Assembly: GCA_001028025.1 (NCBI GenBank)
Contig: LDAQ01000007.1
Location: forward strand, 1 to 64,000
Length of the DNA: 64,000 nucleotides
Direction: 5' to 3'
DNA from: Faecalicatena fissicatena
GTDB taxonomy: Bacteria; Bacillota; Clostridia; Lachnospirales; Lachnospiraceae
Shown: one piece after another, positions 8,274-18,130 of the stretch
Layout: each line of letters begins with the position of its first letter
Numbering within the stretch: the stretch's first letter is position 1
Translations under genes and position numbers: made by a program
The notes under the pieces: generated by a model
Databases searched by the model: none
Told to the model about the DNA's origin: nothing
Seen by the model: only the letters and a program-made list of their open reading frames with translations

Positions 8274-10901
8274 ATGGTATTACCTTTTGAAAATGATAAT
8301 CTGAAAATTGTAAAGACGCTGGCGAAGAGAAGCTTTCTGGCAAGCCGATTCCGCAATCTGGTGGCAGTACTGGCCATTGCGCTTACGGCGGTTCTGTTTA
8401 CAACGGTGACTACGATCGGTATGGGGACAATGGAATCCATGCAGATGACACAGCAGATTATGAAAATGAGCAAATCCGATGCAGATATCCGGAATCTGAC
8501 AAAAGAACAGTATGAGGACTTCAAAGAAAGTGGTATTGCCAGCGAATCAGGACTGCGGATGCCCATCAGTTTTCTGACGAATACAGTGCGGCATTCAATT
8601 GAACTGGATCTTGCGGATTCTGTACAGCGTGAGCTGACTTTCTGTCAGCCAAGCCATGGAAAAGAGCCTGTGAAAGCCAATGAAATTGTGGCATCTGATA
8701 AAGCGCTGGAGGAGCTTGGCGCATCGCCGGAAGTGGGAGCAGAGGTGACGATAGAGTTTACTGCACACGGAAGGGATTATCAGCTTCCGATGATCGTATC
8801 GGGATGGTATGAAAGTTCACACGATGAGTTAAGCGTAATGACTGTATCAGAGGCATTTCAGGAAGAGTATCCGGAAATTTTTGAGTATACTTACCGGGAA
8901 GATGCAGAACTGGCAGGAACATACTGGGCCGATTTTATGATGGCAGATAAAACAGATATGGAAGGGCAGCTGGATGAGTTGGTGGAATCCCTGGGCGGTT
9001 CCAGAGAAATAGATGCGCCGAACAGCATCCCGGCGATTGTAAACCAGGAGACAAATCCGGGGATGGATGGTAAAATGCTGGCGGCATTTGCAGTATTAGT
9101 GATTCTTTTTATCTTCTGCGGTTATCTGCTGATCTATAACGTATTTGATATAGCAGTGATGCAGGAAGTGAGGCGCTACGGGCTGTACAGGACGATTGGA
9201 ATGTCCAAAAAGCAGGTGAAACAACTGATTAACAGACAGGCGGTGTGGGTGTCCTGCATGGGAATTCCTCTGGGCCTGCTGACAGGATTTTTCGCGGGGA
9301 AAATGACGCTGCCGAAAATTATGGATATTCTGTCGACGGAATATAAGAATATTGAGATTTCCGTCTCCCCGAATCCGGTTATCTTTATTGCCGCGGCAGT
9401 TCTGACAGCGCTGACCGTATTCATCAGCACAAGAAAACCGGCCAGAGTGGCATCTGATATTTCCCCGATGGAGGCATTTCGGTATGTGGAGGAGAAACGG
9501 AAAAAGCGGAAGCATGGAAAAATGAAAAGACGTTCCAGGGGAGTTCATCTGGGACAGATGGCACTTGCCAACCTTGGAAGAAATAAAAGACGTTCGGCAT
9601 TTATCATAGTCTCTCTGATGCTCAGTGTGGTTATGCTGAATGCGGTGGGCACTGCAGCCGGAAGTGTTGACGTGGAGCGCCAGGTGAACGAAATGGTGCG
9701 CACAGATTTCGAAATTGCCCATGTGGATACAGGCAGCAATTTGAAAGGTTATATAAAACGTGATCAGGGTGTTCCTATAGAGGCCGTAGAAGCTATACAG
9801 AGAATGCCTGGTGTTACAGGGGGGAGTGTCGTGTATAAAAATACCCTGGAGGACCTGCAGGTTACCTTTGATTACGGAATGAAGATCTCAGATATTGAGG
9901 TGTATGATGAGCAGGGAATCGCGCAGAAAGCCGGTGAGGATCCGGACGGACGCCTTGTCTCGGTGGGGGAGGATGACTACCCGATGTGTAATGTATATGG
10001 AATGGATAAGGCCGGGCTTGCCCATCTTCAGATTGCAGAAGGCGAGAAGGACTTTGAAAAGCTCTATGAAAAGCTGATGGAAGGCAGCAGCGTGATCCTG
10101 GGAATGCAGGCTGACAGAAAAACAAAGGTTTTGGATGAGTACTATAATTACCTGAATGTGGGGGATACCATAACAGCCCGTGTAAACGGGGAAGAAGTTA
10201 AGACTTATACAGTCATCGCAAAAGCGGCGCTTACAAGCGATGATGAAGGATTCGGATTCAGTGTGAGCAGTTCCATCCATGTGGGAATCGATGCACCGTA
10301 CCTCTATTTACCGCAGGAGCAGGTGAAAGAGCTCTATCAGGATCCTGCAATGATGAAATATACTTTCGATGTGGAAGACGGAAACAAAGAAGAGATGCGG
10401 GAATTCCTGGACTCGTATATCCAGGAGAATCCATCCATGACTGTTTTGTCAGCGGATAAGGCCAGGGCAAGTGCAGAATCATCCAGGACTATGATTTATG
10501 TGGTGGGCGGAATCATTGCCTTTATCTTCGGAATCACAGGTATTCTGAATCTGATCAACATGATGAGTACCAGTATTCTGGCAAGGCGCAGAGAATTTGC
10601 CACCATGCAGAGCATCGGAATGACGAAAAAACAGCTTCGTAATCTGCTTATGCTGGAAGGCAGCATGTATGCAGCCGGAGCCGCAGTATTTGGGATCCTG
10701 CTGTCGGCAGTCGTAGACCAGACACTGGTAAAAAGTATTCTGTCCAGTCCGTCACTGTGGTCCTTCACTTACCGAATGACTATTGTACCGGCGGTAATCC
10801 TCAGTGTCGTGCTGATTGTAATATCCGTACTAATACCGCGGATTGCCATGCGAATGTTCTATAAAGGAAGCGTGGTGGAACAGCTTAGGATGGCGGAATA
10901 G
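8274..10901 (+). CDS. FtsX/MacB-type ABC transporter permease
   Basis: An 875-aa permease made of two FtsX-like halves. A membrane segment near residues 28-48 is followed by a large outside domain (about 60-260), then three segments ending near residue 385, a basic cytoplasmic linker, a fifth segment, a second outside domain of about 230 residues, and three final segments. That gives eight segments, unlike the ten of classical BceB permeases. It follows the ATPase after 13 bases with a GGAGG ribosome binding site. Such permeases act in antimicrobial peptide resistance or lipoprotein/peptide export; which one applies here is not clear. The neighbouring intramembrane-sensing two-component system favours resistance. 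Confidence 0.92.
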   Translation: MVLPFENDNLKIVKTLAKRSFLASRFRNLVAVLAIALTAVLFTTVTTIGMGTMESMQMTQQIMKMSKSDADIRNLTKEQYEDFKESGIASESGLRMPISFLTNTVRHSIELDLADSVQRELTFCQPSHGKEPVKANEIVASDKALEELGASPEVGAEVTIEFTAHGRDYQLPMIVSGWYESSHDELSVMTVSEAFQEEYPEIFEYTYREDAELAGTYWADFMMADKTDMEGQLDELVESLGGSREIDAPNSIPAIVNQETNPGMDGKMLAAFAVLVILFIFCGYLLIYNVFDIAVMQEVRRYGLYRTIGMSKKQVKQLINRQAVWVSCMGIPLGLLTGFFAGKMTLPKIMDILSTEYKNIEISVSPNPVIFIAAAVLTALTVFISTRKPARVASDISPMEAFRYVEEKRKKRKHGKMKRRSRGVHLGQMALANLGRNKRRSAFIIVSLMLSVVMLNAVGTAAGSVDVERQVNEMVRTDFEIAHVDTGSNLKGYIKRDQGVPIEAVEAIQRMPGVTGGSVVYKNTLEDLQVTFDYGMKISDIEVYDEQGIAQKAGEDPDGRLVSVGEDDYPMCNVYGMDKAGLAHLQIAEGEKDFEKLYEKLMEGSSVILGMQADRKTKVLDEYYNYLNVGDTITARVNGEEVKTYTVIAKAALTSDDEGFGFSVSSSIHVGIDAPYLYLPQEQVKELYQDPAMMKYTFDVEDGNKEEMREFLDSYIQENPSMTVLSADKARASAESSRTMIYVVGGIIAFIFGITGILNLINMMSTSILARRREFATMQSIGMTKKQLRNLLMLEGSMYAAGAAVFGILLSAVVDQTLVKSILSSPSLWSFTYRMTIVPAVILSVVLIVISVLIPRIAMRMFYKGSVVEQLRMAE

Positions 10902-10920
10902 TTGGCTGGTATGGGGACGA

Positions 10921-11166
10921 CCCGGGAACCGGACACAGGGGTGGCTGGAAACGGAATACGGCTGTAAGGTGGAGTAAAGTAAAAAAGCAGGACATCAGGG
11001 GCAAACCTGGACACAGCACGAGAAGTCTTGATGACTTCTCATACTGGGTCCAGGGAGAACTGTGATTTGTGATCACAGTTCTCACCCCTGCTGTCCTGCT
11101 TTTTTGCTTAACTCCACCTAACAGCCATAAAGACGTTTCCAGCCACCCCTGTGTCCGGTTCCCGGG
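10921..11166. repeat. 246-nt branched long palindrome
   Basis: The outer arms 10921-10953 and 11134-11166 are perfect 33-base reverse complements. Pairing continues inward through GGCTGT/ACAGCC, AGGTGGAGT/ACTCCACCT and a 21-base arm at 10981-11001 with 11085-11105 (one mismatch). Inside sits a second stem, CCTGGAC (11006-11012) with GTCCAGG (11048-11054), enclosing an 8-bp hairpin at 11020-11040, and beside it a 12-bp hairpin at 11055-11083. No reading frame is present. It could be a non-autonomous mobile element of MITE type or a structured RNA. Confidence 0.8.
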
Positions 11167-11369
11167 GCTGGGATATCAGGGCGGATCGGATTCGCTATTA
11201 GGGGGAGGCTTGACGGGGGAGGCAGATGGGGCTGGGATTTGGGATTGGACAAGGTAAATTATATCTACAGGCATTTGCCTGTGCCTCGAAAAGCGTTTCT
11301 GTGTTAGACAAAATGCATTATAAAGGGTACTATCTTATTAAGAAAATAGTAAAAATGCATAAAGGAAAA

Positions 11370-12317
11370 TTACGTATCTTTTGCTTCTGCAAAAAGTGCG
11401 CGGGCCTCCTTAAGAAAACATATTTCAGCAGTATGCAAGTGTTTTCCCTTCTCATAACAGATGGCAAGTTTCGGTTCAAAACCGGTAATCTCAATGGGGT
11501 AGTGAAGCAAGTCATCCGGAGTCCGTGAAGCCAAAGAGTAGAAGCGGCGGTTCATGAAATCCTTCGGAACCAGAAGACATCCGGCTCCTTTTAAGCACAT
11601 TTCAGCATTGAGGTCTCCATTTTCAGACAGGAAGCCTACCTTAGGAGTGAACTGGTACTGGCGGAAGATACTGTTCAGGTCCCGTGCCAACTGTCCCTGC
11701 CTGTCCTTCAGGACGAGGAATGGCATCTCCTTCAAAAGAGAAAGGTCCCGGGTTATCCGTAATTCTTCCTCAAGGGCGGGCCAGTGGTCACCGTAAATTT
11801 TTTCCGCCAGGGTTTTATGAAAAATGACCTGGTACGGATCATGGTCAATCAGTATAACGTGCTCCAGGTCTTCATCCAATGGCAGATAACTGATATACAG
11901 GTCAACCCCCAGCATATTATGGCTGATATCTGTATGAAGACGCTTAACAACACTGACATCATACTGGGGATATTTTTCGGAGAAGCGGATCAGCAGGTCA
12001 GGCAGGAACGGCGGAACATCATATGTGGAGATTCCAATTGTAATCTTGCTTCGTCTTTTGGTCGTGACATTGTCAATGTTGGACAGCATACGCTCGTAAG
12101 CGCTGAGTAGTTCCTTGCCGCCCTCGAAGAAGCACTCACCGGCAACGGTTAAGCTTAAGGGAGTCTCACGGTTGAAAAGCGGTACGCCAATTTCATTTTC
12201 CAACTTTTTGAGATGTTCACTCAGGGACTGCTGCGAGACGAATAATTTTCGCGCGGCAGCACTGATACTCTCTTCTTCTGCAATAGCTATAAAATATTTG
12301 ATGTTTAGAAAATTCAT
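11370..12317 (-). CDS. LysR-family transcriptional regulator
   Basis: A 315-aa LysR-type regulator. The N-terminal winged helix-turn-helix (about residues 3-60) contains EESISAAARKLFVSQQSLS and KLENEIGVPLFNRE. The effector domain (about 90-300) is a periplasmic-binding-protein-like fold. It is divergent from the peptide-type ABC importer, with 147 bases between the two starts. By the normal arrangement of the family it should control that operon and itself, with a co-inducer related to the imported compound. It uses the ATG at 12317. Confidence 0.92.
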   Translation of the reverse strand: MNFLNIKYFIAIAEEESISAAARKLFVSQQSLSEHLKKLENEIGVPLFNRETPLSLTVAGECFFEGGKELLSAYERMLSNIDNVTTKRRSKITIGISTYDVPPFLPDLLIRFSEKYPQYDVSVVKRLHTDISHNMLGVDLYISYLPLDEDLEHVILIDHDPYQVIFHKTLAEKIYGDHWPALEEELRITRDLSLLKEMPFLVLKDRQGQLARDLNSIFRQYQFTPKVGFLSENGDLNAEMCLKGAGCLLVPKDFMNRRFYSLASRTPDDLLHYPIEITGFEPKLAICYEKGKHLHTAEICFLKEARALFAEAKDT

Positions 12318-12464
12318 GTTGATTCATCCTTTGCTTAACTGTTTTGTTTATTGTAACATCAGAAGATTTTTTATTGCAAGTGAAAGCTTAATATGCAGTT
12401 TATTATTTTTTAAATTTATGCTGTGAAAACAGAAAGGAAAAATGTACAAAGTGGAGGTACAAGT

Positions 12465-14102
12465 ATGGTAGGGAAAAAGGTTAGGAGATTGCTGGCAGTT
12501 TTATTGGCCGGTACAATGATTGTTTCAACGGCGGCCTGTGGTGGGAAGGGCGGTACAGACAGTGACAGCAGCAAAGAGGGCGAAAGTGGAGCGGCAAGCC
12601 AGGAGGCCACGGCGGCAAAAGGGGAAGAAGGAGCCCTAGTGGTCGGCATTTATGGGGGATTAGACTCCCTGAATCCATGGACAAGCGGACGGATCACAAA
12701 GGATATGGTTACATATGTGCTTTATGAGACGCTGGCAAGCTGCCAGAGCGGGTCCAAAAATTTGGATCATATTCTGATGAAGGGATATGAAAAGGTAAAT
12801 GATAACACATTTAATGTTGAAATTTACGACTATGTAAAGGATGCTGCAGGCAATCCGATTACTGCATCAGATGTGGTCTTCAGCTTTGAACAGTATATGC
12901 AGAATTGGGCGACAACAGTAGAATCGGTTAAGGCAGCCGATGATTATCATGTAGAGTTAACTCTGAATACAACGGCTGCGGGAGCATTTGAATATATTGT
13001 TTGTAAAGTGCCCATTGCCAGTGAAAAGGCATACAATGACAGCCCCGACAAGTTTGCATCTACTTCCTGCGGCACTCTGCCATATACCGTGGCTGGCGGT
13101 GAGGATTATGTGAATGGGACGAAAATTGTTCTCAGAAAAACAGGCACTTACTGGCAGACAGATGAGAGCCTGATTTACCCGGGAAGTGTAGCAAATGCGG
13201 ATGTCATTCAGTTTGACATTCTGGAGGAGCCGACCCAGATGGCTCTGGCAGTGGAGGAAGGCAGAATCCAGTTTGCCCAGTATATTGACCCAAGCCTTCT
13301 GGATGAGGTCTCTGCAAAAGAAAATCTGGAATTATGTATGGTTCCCTCTTCCGAAGACCGCGGTATTATGCTGTGCATGACAGAAGACAGCCCATTCTAC
13401 GATAATCTTCTCCTAAAACAGGCTGTTTTGTATGCAATAGACAATGAAGCAGTTGCAGAAGCGTGTGGATATGGTTATGGTTCTCCATCCATTGTAACCT
13501 GCGGCAATGCGGACCTGACAATTGGTTATGATTCTTCATGGGAGACGAAGCCATATGACTATGATCCGGCGAAAGCAAAAGAGCTGTTAAAAGAAGCTGG
13601 ATATGACGAAGGTGAATTACACCTCAGACTGCTTTGCAATAATAATAAAACAATTACTACAATGTGGCAGATTATCCAGGCGAACCTGCTGAATGTAGGA
13701 ATTGATGCAGAACTGAACGTCTGTGAAGGAACAACCTATGGATCATACCGTGACGGTACAAGCGGACAGTATGAGCTGGCATATGCAGGACCGGGCAACG
13801 GTGGGTATGCAACCTCTGATTTGTGGAACACACTGTTCAACCGCAAGAACTATGCATCAGGCGCAACATGGGCGGGTGCAAAAGATGAGAAGCTTCAGGA
13901 ACTATACGATAAGCTTGCGGCACCAGAAGGCTATACACAGGATAATGTAAATACATTCTATGAATATATTACCGAGAACGCGTACTATTACAGGATTTAT
14001 GACCTTCCGGAGTATGCGGCTTACAATAAAGAAGTTGTCAGCGACTATTTTGTAGACTGGAACAGGTTTATCCGTGCGAATACAATTGTTGTAAATAAGT
14101 AA
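12465..14102 (+). CDS. Dpp/Opp-type ABC transporter substrate-binding lipoprotein
   Basis: A 545-aa extracellular solute-binding protein of family 5 (SBP_bac_5; peptide/nickel/opine type). It has a signal peptide with lipobox cysteine C25 in VSTAACGG, a serine/glycine/glutamate linker, then the binding domain starting near residue 50 with LNPWTSGRITKDMVTYVLYETL. The ATG at 12465 is chosen over 12423 because GGAGG lies 8 bases upstream and the signal peptide then starts normally. It is the first gene of a complete importer (permeases, two ATPases). The gene neighbourhood of hydrolases suggests a non-peptide ligand, possibly an aromatic conjugate, but this is inference. Confidence 0.93.
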   Translation: MVGKKVRRLLAVLLAGTMIVSTAACGGKGGTDSDSSKEGESGAASQEATAAKGEEGALVVGIYGGLDSLNPWTSGRITKDMVTYVLYETLASCQSGSKNLDHILMKGYEKVNDNTFNVEIYDYVKDAAGNPITASDVVFSFEQYMQNWATTVESVKAADDYHVELTLNTTAAGAFEYIVCKVPIASEKAYNDSPDKFASTSCGTLPYTVAGGEDYVNGTKIVLRKTGTYWQTDESLIYPGSVANADVIQFDILEEPTQMALAVEEGRIQFAQYIDPSLLDEVSAKENLELCMVPSSEDRGIMLCMTEDSPFYDNLLLKQAVLYAIDNEAVAEACGYGYGSPSIVTCGNADLTIGYDSSWETKPYDYDPAKAKELLKEAGYDEGELHLRLLCNNNKTITTMWQIIQANLLNVGIDAELNVCEGTTYGSYRDGTSGQYELAYAGPGNGGYATSDLWNTLFNRKNYASGATWAGAKDEKLQELYDKLAAPEGYTQDNVNTFYEYITENAYYYRIYDLPEYAAYNKEVVSDYFVDWNRFIRANTIVVNK

Positions 14103-14171
14103 TCGTTCATGGCTTTGAACAGCAGCGCAAACGTGCAGCATGCCTGGGCATGCAGTATAAGCCTGCAAAAA

Positions 14172-14209
14172 CGGGATATGGGAGAACCTTATAGACCATA
14201 TCCCGCTTT
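14172..14209 (+). terminator. Intercistronic hairpin between binding protein and permease genes
   Basis: CGGGATATGG and CCATATCCCG form a perfect 10-bp stem followed by CTTTT. Such hairpins after the binding-protein gene usually lower downstream transcription or protect the receptor mRNA, so the receptor is made in excess. Confidence 0.7.
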
Positions 14210-14275
14210 TAAAGAGAAGCAAAACCGGACACTTTGCAAAAAGATACAGTACAAGAAAACTGGAGTAATGATTTT

Positions 14276-15232
14276 ATGGGTAAATATATTTTAAAGAGAA
14301 TTTTATTGATGATACCTGTTATTTTAGGTGTTGTAGTTTTAGTTTTTACCTTAATGCAGCTAACGCCGGGAGATCCAGCCCAAGTCATTTTGGGAACCAC
14401 GGCTACAGATGCGCAGATTCATGAACTGCGTCAGGAAATGGGATTGAATGATCCGTATATCGTACAGCTTGGGAGGTACATGTATGATGTATTTATCCGT
14501 TTTGACTTTGGAACCTCTTATATCAGCAACGTATCCATTACGTTAGAACTGGCACAGCGTTTTCCAAAGACCCTCATTTTTGCTGTATCAGGGATGATCC
14601 TGTCTTTGGTAATCGGCATTCCTCTTGGCGTGACCGCAGCTGTACACCAGAACAGCATGGCGGACTATGGTTCTATGACTCTGGCACTCATCGGCACCTC
14701 TCTGCCGGGATTTTGGTTTGCACTGGTACTTATTCTGTTTTTTAACGGCAAATTAGGCTGGCTTCCGGCTTACGGGATCGGCGGGTTGAAGTTCTGGATT
14801 CTGCCGATTGCTTCGACTGCGTTTGCAGGGATTACGACCATGGCCAGGCAGATGCGCTCAGGAATGCTGGAAGTCATACATTCGGACTATATTACCATGG
14901 CAAAGGCCAAGGGGGTTAAGAAACGTTCTGTCATATATAAACACGCCCTGCCCAATGCTCTGATACCGGTTATCACAGTAGCGAGCATGAGCTTCGGAAC
15001 CTCACTGGGCGGAACGCTGATTGCGGAGACAATATTTGCAATCCCCGGAGTTGGCGTTTACATTGTCAATGCAGTAAATAACCGGGATTATCCTGTTGTG
15101 CAGGGGGGCGTAATACTTCTGGCGATTACATTCTCCATCATCATGCTGCTCACGGATCTTCTGATAGCTGCTGTTGACCCACGTGTAAAAGCACAGATTA
15201 CCGGCGGTAAGAAAAGGGGTAAGAAAAAATGA
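14276..15232 (+). CDS. Dpp/Opp-type ABC transporter permease (DppB-like)
   Basis: A 318-aa inner membrane permease of the DppB/OppB group. It begins YILKRILLMIPVILGVVVL and has the LTPGDPA motif near residue 30. About six membrane segments follow. The coupling-helix region ARQMRSGMLEVIHSDYITMAKAKGV (given here as its key residues around EVIHSDYI and AKAKG) matches the EAA loop that contacts the ATPases. An in-frame TTG at 14234 is ignored because the ATG at 14276 gives the family's standard N-terminus and has GGAG upstream. It overlaps the next gene by 4 bases. Confidence 0.94.
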   Translation: MGKYILKRILLMIPVILGVVVLVFTLMQLTPGDPAQVILGTTATDAQIHELRQEMGLNDPYIVQLGRYMYDVFIRFDFGTSYISNVSITLELAQRFPKTLIFAVSGMILSLVIGIPLGVTAAVHQNSMADYGSMTLALIGTSLPGFWFALVLILFFNGKLGWLPAYGIGGLKFWILPIASTAFAGITTMARQMRSGMLEVIHSDYITMAKAKGVKKRSVIYKHALPNALIPVITVASMSFGTSLGGTLIAETIFAIPGVGVYIVNAVNNRDYPVVQGGVILLAITFSIIMLLTDLLIAAVDPRVKAQITGGKKRGKKK

Positions 15233-16116
15233 CGGATGCGATATGTTTGAAAACAAACCAGGAAACTGTAAAAAAGAAAAGCCAGTTTTTAGAGGTCTTA
15301 AAAAGGCTTTCCTATAATAAAGGCGCTGTATTTGGCGGAATTCTGTTTTTAGCAGTCCTGCTACTGGCAATTTTCGCCCCTTTGATTGCACCGTATGACT
15401 ATGCTGCAATCAACATACAGGACCGCTTTCTTTCCCCCTGTTTGTCACATTTGTTTGGAACAGACCATATGGGGCGGGATATTTTGAGCCGTGTTCTGTT
15501 TGGCGCAAGATATTCGCTTCTGATTGGAATTGGCTCGGTTATCTTCAGTGCATTTTTTGGAATCATCATCGGGGCAATTGCAGGATATTATGGCGGATGG
15601 GCTGACAATTTGATTATGCGTATCTGTGATGTTATACAGTCCATACCAGGTCTGATTCTTAATATTGCACTTGCATGTGTTCTCGGGCCCGGCGTATTCA
15701 ATACCATTCTTGCCCTGGGATTCGAAGGCATTGCAGGAACTGCCCGGCTGATGCGGTCCTCTATTCTCAATGTGCGGAAAATGGAATATCTGGATGCGGC
15801 GCGTACAAGTAACTGCAGCAGTTACCGTATTATTTTGAAGCATGTATTTCCAAATACTTTTGCACCTATTCTGGTCCAGTCAACTATGGGCGTTGGGGCA
15901 AGAATCATGCTTGCGGCAAGCATGAGTTTTATCGGAATCGGTGTCCAGCCGCCGACCCCTGAATGGGGAGCAATGCTGGCAGACAGCCGCGACTTCTTAA
16001 TGAAGTTCCCTTATATGTGTCTGATACCGGGTATCTGTATCATGTTGGTTGTTCTGGCATTGAACCTGCTTGGTGACGGCCTTCGGGATGCATTAGATCC
16101 TAAGCTTAAGAAATAG
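15229..16116 (+). CDS. Dpp/Opp-type ABC transporter permease (DppC-like)
   Basis: A 295-aa permease of the DppC/OppC group, partner of the DppB-like protein in the membrane pore. After a cytoplasmic N-terminus of about 35 residues comes a first membrane segment, then PLIAPYDYAAINIQDR and the hallmark HLFGTDHMGRDILSRVLFGARYS. The EAA loop EYLDAARTSNCSSYRII lies near residue 190, and the C-terminal ARIMLAASMSFIGIGVQPPTPEW block is typical. It starts inside the stop of the upstream permease gene and is followed after 11 bases by the ATPase genes. Confidence 0.94.
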   Translation: MTDAICLKTNQETVKKKSQFLEVLKRLSYNKGAVFGGILFLAVLLLAIFAPLIAPYDYAAINIQDRFLSPCLSHLFGTDHMGRDILSRVLFGARYSLLIGIGSVIFSAFFGIIIGAIAGYYGGWADNLIMRICDVIQSIPGLILNIALACVLGPGVFNTILALGFEGIAGTARLMRSSILNVRKMEYLDAARTSNCSSYRIILKHVFPNTFAPILVQSTMGVGARIMLAASMSFIGIGVQPPTPEWGAMLADSRDFLMKFPYMCLIPGICIMLVVLALNLLGDGLRDALDPKLKK

Positions 16117-16127
16117 GTGGAAACGAT

Positions 16128-17105
16128 ATGAGCGAGAAAAAAGTATTTTTACAGGTAAAAGATTTAAACGTGGAATATGTGACAAAGCAGGAGACAGTAT
16201 CCGCCGTTAACGGGGTTTCTTTTCAGCTTGAAAAGGGTAAGGTACTGGGTCTGGTAGGGGAGACGGGTGCTGGAAAAACAACGATTGCACGTTCCATCCT
16301 GGGCGTACTGCAGGAACCGCCGGCAGTATTGAAAAAGGGAGAAATACTGCTGGATGGAAGGAATCTTCTGAAATTAACAGAGGAAGAGATGTGCAGTGTG
16401 CGGGGTGAGAAAATCACAATGATTTTTCAGGATCCTATGACTTCCCTGAATCCGGTTATGTCGGTTGGAAAACAAATTGCCGAGGTGATCGCCCTGCACG
16501 ATAAGATTTCCAAGAGTGATATACGCAAAAAAGCAGAAGACATGCTGGAAACTGTCGGGATTCCGGCAGAACGGTATGATGAATTTCCTCATCAGTTTTC
16601 CGGAGGGATGAAACAGCGCGTTGTAATAGCAATTGCGCTGGCATGTAATCCTCAGCTTCTCCTTGCAGATGAACCTACCACAGCGCTGGATGTGACCATT
16701 CAGGCCCAGGTATTGGAACTGATGCAGAAACTGAATCAGGAAAATAATACAACTACAATTCTGATTACCCATGATCTGGGTGTGGTCGCGCAGATGTGCG
16801 ATGAGGTTGCCATTGTTTATGCAGGGGAAATCGTAGAGTCCGGCACGCTGGAAGATATTTTTGAAAATCCGGTACATCCATATACGATCGGGCTTTTTGG
16901 GGCACTGCCAAAACTGAATGAGGATGTGGAATGGTTAAGTCCTATAGACGGTATGCCGCCTGACCCTACGAATCTTCCGGAGGGGTGTAAATTTAGCCCA
17001 CGCTGTCCGTATGCCAAAGAGCAGTGCATATGTTCCCGTATAGAGCTTAAGGTAATCACACCGGGGCATAAGTGCCGCTGCCTGCTGGAACAAGGAGGGA
17101 ACTGA
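16128..17105 (+). CDS. Dpp/Opp-type ABC transporter ATPase (DppD-like)
   Basis: A 325-aa ATPase with Walker A GETGAGKTT, Q loop MIFQDPMTSLNP, signature FSGGMKQRV, Walker B LLLADEPTTALDV and switch histidine in LITHDLG. After the ATPase core is the oligopeptide-type C-terminal extension with the cysteine motif CKFSPRCPYAKEQC near residues 290-303, which in this family can bind an Fe-S cluster. It pairs with the following ATPase to drive import. Confidence 0.95.
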   Translation: MSEKKVFLQVKDLNVEYVTKQETVSAVNGVSFQLEKGKVLGLVGETGAGKTTIARSILGVLQEPPAVLKKGEILLDGRNLLKLTEEEMCSVRGEKITMIFQDPMTSLNPVMSVGKQIAEVIALHDKISKSDIRKKAEDMLETVGIPAERYDEFPHQFSGGMKQRVVIAIALACNPQLLLADEPTTALDVTIQAQVLELMQKLNQENNTTTILITHDLGVVAQMCDEVAIVYAGEIVESGTLEDIFENPVHPYTIGLFGALPKLNEDVEWLSPIDGMPPDPTNLPEGCKFSPRCPYAKEQCICSRIELKVITPGHKCRCLLEQGGN

Positions 17106-17106
17106 G

Positions 17107-18060
17107 ATGTCCAGATTAATCGAAATTCAAAATTTGAAAAAATATTTTAAGACCGGACGGGGCATGGTACATGCGGTAGACGATGTAACCTTTCACATTG
17201 AACAAGGGCGTACTATGGGGATCGTAGGGGAATCCGGGTGCGGCAAATCGACATTGGGAAGAATGCTTGTGCATCTGGAGGAGAGCACGGGCGGACAGAT
17301 CATTTTTAATGATGAGGATGTAACGCAGCTTGGGAAAAACGATATGAAAAAGTTCCGTGAGCATGCGCAGATGATTTTTCAGGATCCTTATTCCTCTCTG
17401 GATCCCCGCTACACGGTAGAAGATTCTATTAAAGAATCTCTGATGATTTCGGGAAAATATAACCGTACACAGGCGCTGGCTAAGACACAGGAATTAATGG
17501 ATCTGGTCGGAATTGCACCCAGGCTCCGCCTGTCCTATCCCCATGAGCTGGACGGGGGACGCAGGCAGCGGGTAGGTATCGCACGTGCCCTGGCCCTGGA
17601 CCCGGAATTCATTGTATGCGATGAACCTGTATCTGCATTGGATGTGTCGATTCAGGCCCAGATATTGAATCTGCTGAAAAAACTCCAGCAGGAGCATAAT
17701 CTGACCTATATGTTCATTACTCACGATTTGTCAGTAGTGAAACATATTTCCGATGATATCTGCGTTATGTATCTGGGACAATTGGTTGAGACCTGTTCTT
17801 CTCATGAATTATTTGAAAAACAGTATCACCCTTATACAAAAGCGCTTCTCTCGGCCATACCTTCGGTGGATATCAGACGTAAGATGAACCGGATTGTGTT
17901 AAAGGGGGAAATTACTTCCCCGATAGATCCGAAACCAGGATGCCGGTTTGCCGCCCGCTGCGGATACGCATGTGAAAAATGTCATGAGCCGCAGAAGCTG
18001 GAAGAGATCAGCCCGAATCATTTTGTATCCTGCTGCCGGGCAAAAGAAATTAACATATAA
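17107..18060 (+). CDS. Dpp/Opp-type ABC transporter ATPase (DppF-like)
   Basis: A 317-aa ATPase, second of the pair. Walker A GESGCGKST, Q loop MIFQDPYSSLDP, Walker B FIVCDEPVSALDV and FITHDLS are intact. The signature reads ELDGGRRQRVGIARAL instead of LSGGQ; this LDGGRRQR form is seen in a clostridial-type subset and should still be active. The C-terminal extension has CRFAARCGYACEKC near residues 279-292. It follows the DppD-like gene after 1 base and closes the transporter part of the operon. Confidence 0.95.
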   Translation: MSRLIEIQNLKKYFKTGRGMVHAVDDVTFHIEQGRTMGIVGESGCGKSTLGRMLVHLEESTGGQIIFNDEDVTQLGKNDMKKFREHAQMIFQDPYSSLDPRYTVEDSIKESLMISGKYNRTQALAKTQELMDLVGIAPRLRLSYPHELDGGRRQRVGIARALALDPEFIVCDEPVSALDVSIQAQILNLLKKLQQEHNLTYMFITHDLSVVKHISDDICVMYLGQLVETCSSHELFEKQYHPYTKALLSAIPSVDIRRKMNRIVLKGEITSPIDPKPGCRFAARCGYACEKCHEPQKLEEISPNHFVSCCRAKEINI

Positions 18061-18130
18061 TTTTTCTCTACAGAAGGATCACAGTAGTATTGTTCTGTAC
18101 AGATATATGGATGATAAGGAGATAGGATAG

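Noticed and set aside
8066..8566. 166-aa minus-strand frame over the ABC exporter genes
   Set aside because: Antisense shadow of the ATPase and permease genes, with no ribosome binding site or recognisable protein pattern.
9096..9722. 208-aa minus-strand frame over the permease gene
   Set aside because: Antisense shadow with no family pattern and no start signal.
10921..11166. Simple rho-independent terminator of the exporter operon
   Set aside because: Far too long, branched, and with no T run after the outer arm.
11226..11528. 100-aa plus-strand frame after the long palindrome
   Set aside because: It runs into the 3' end of the LysR gene on the other strand, has no ribosome binding site and no recognisable fold.
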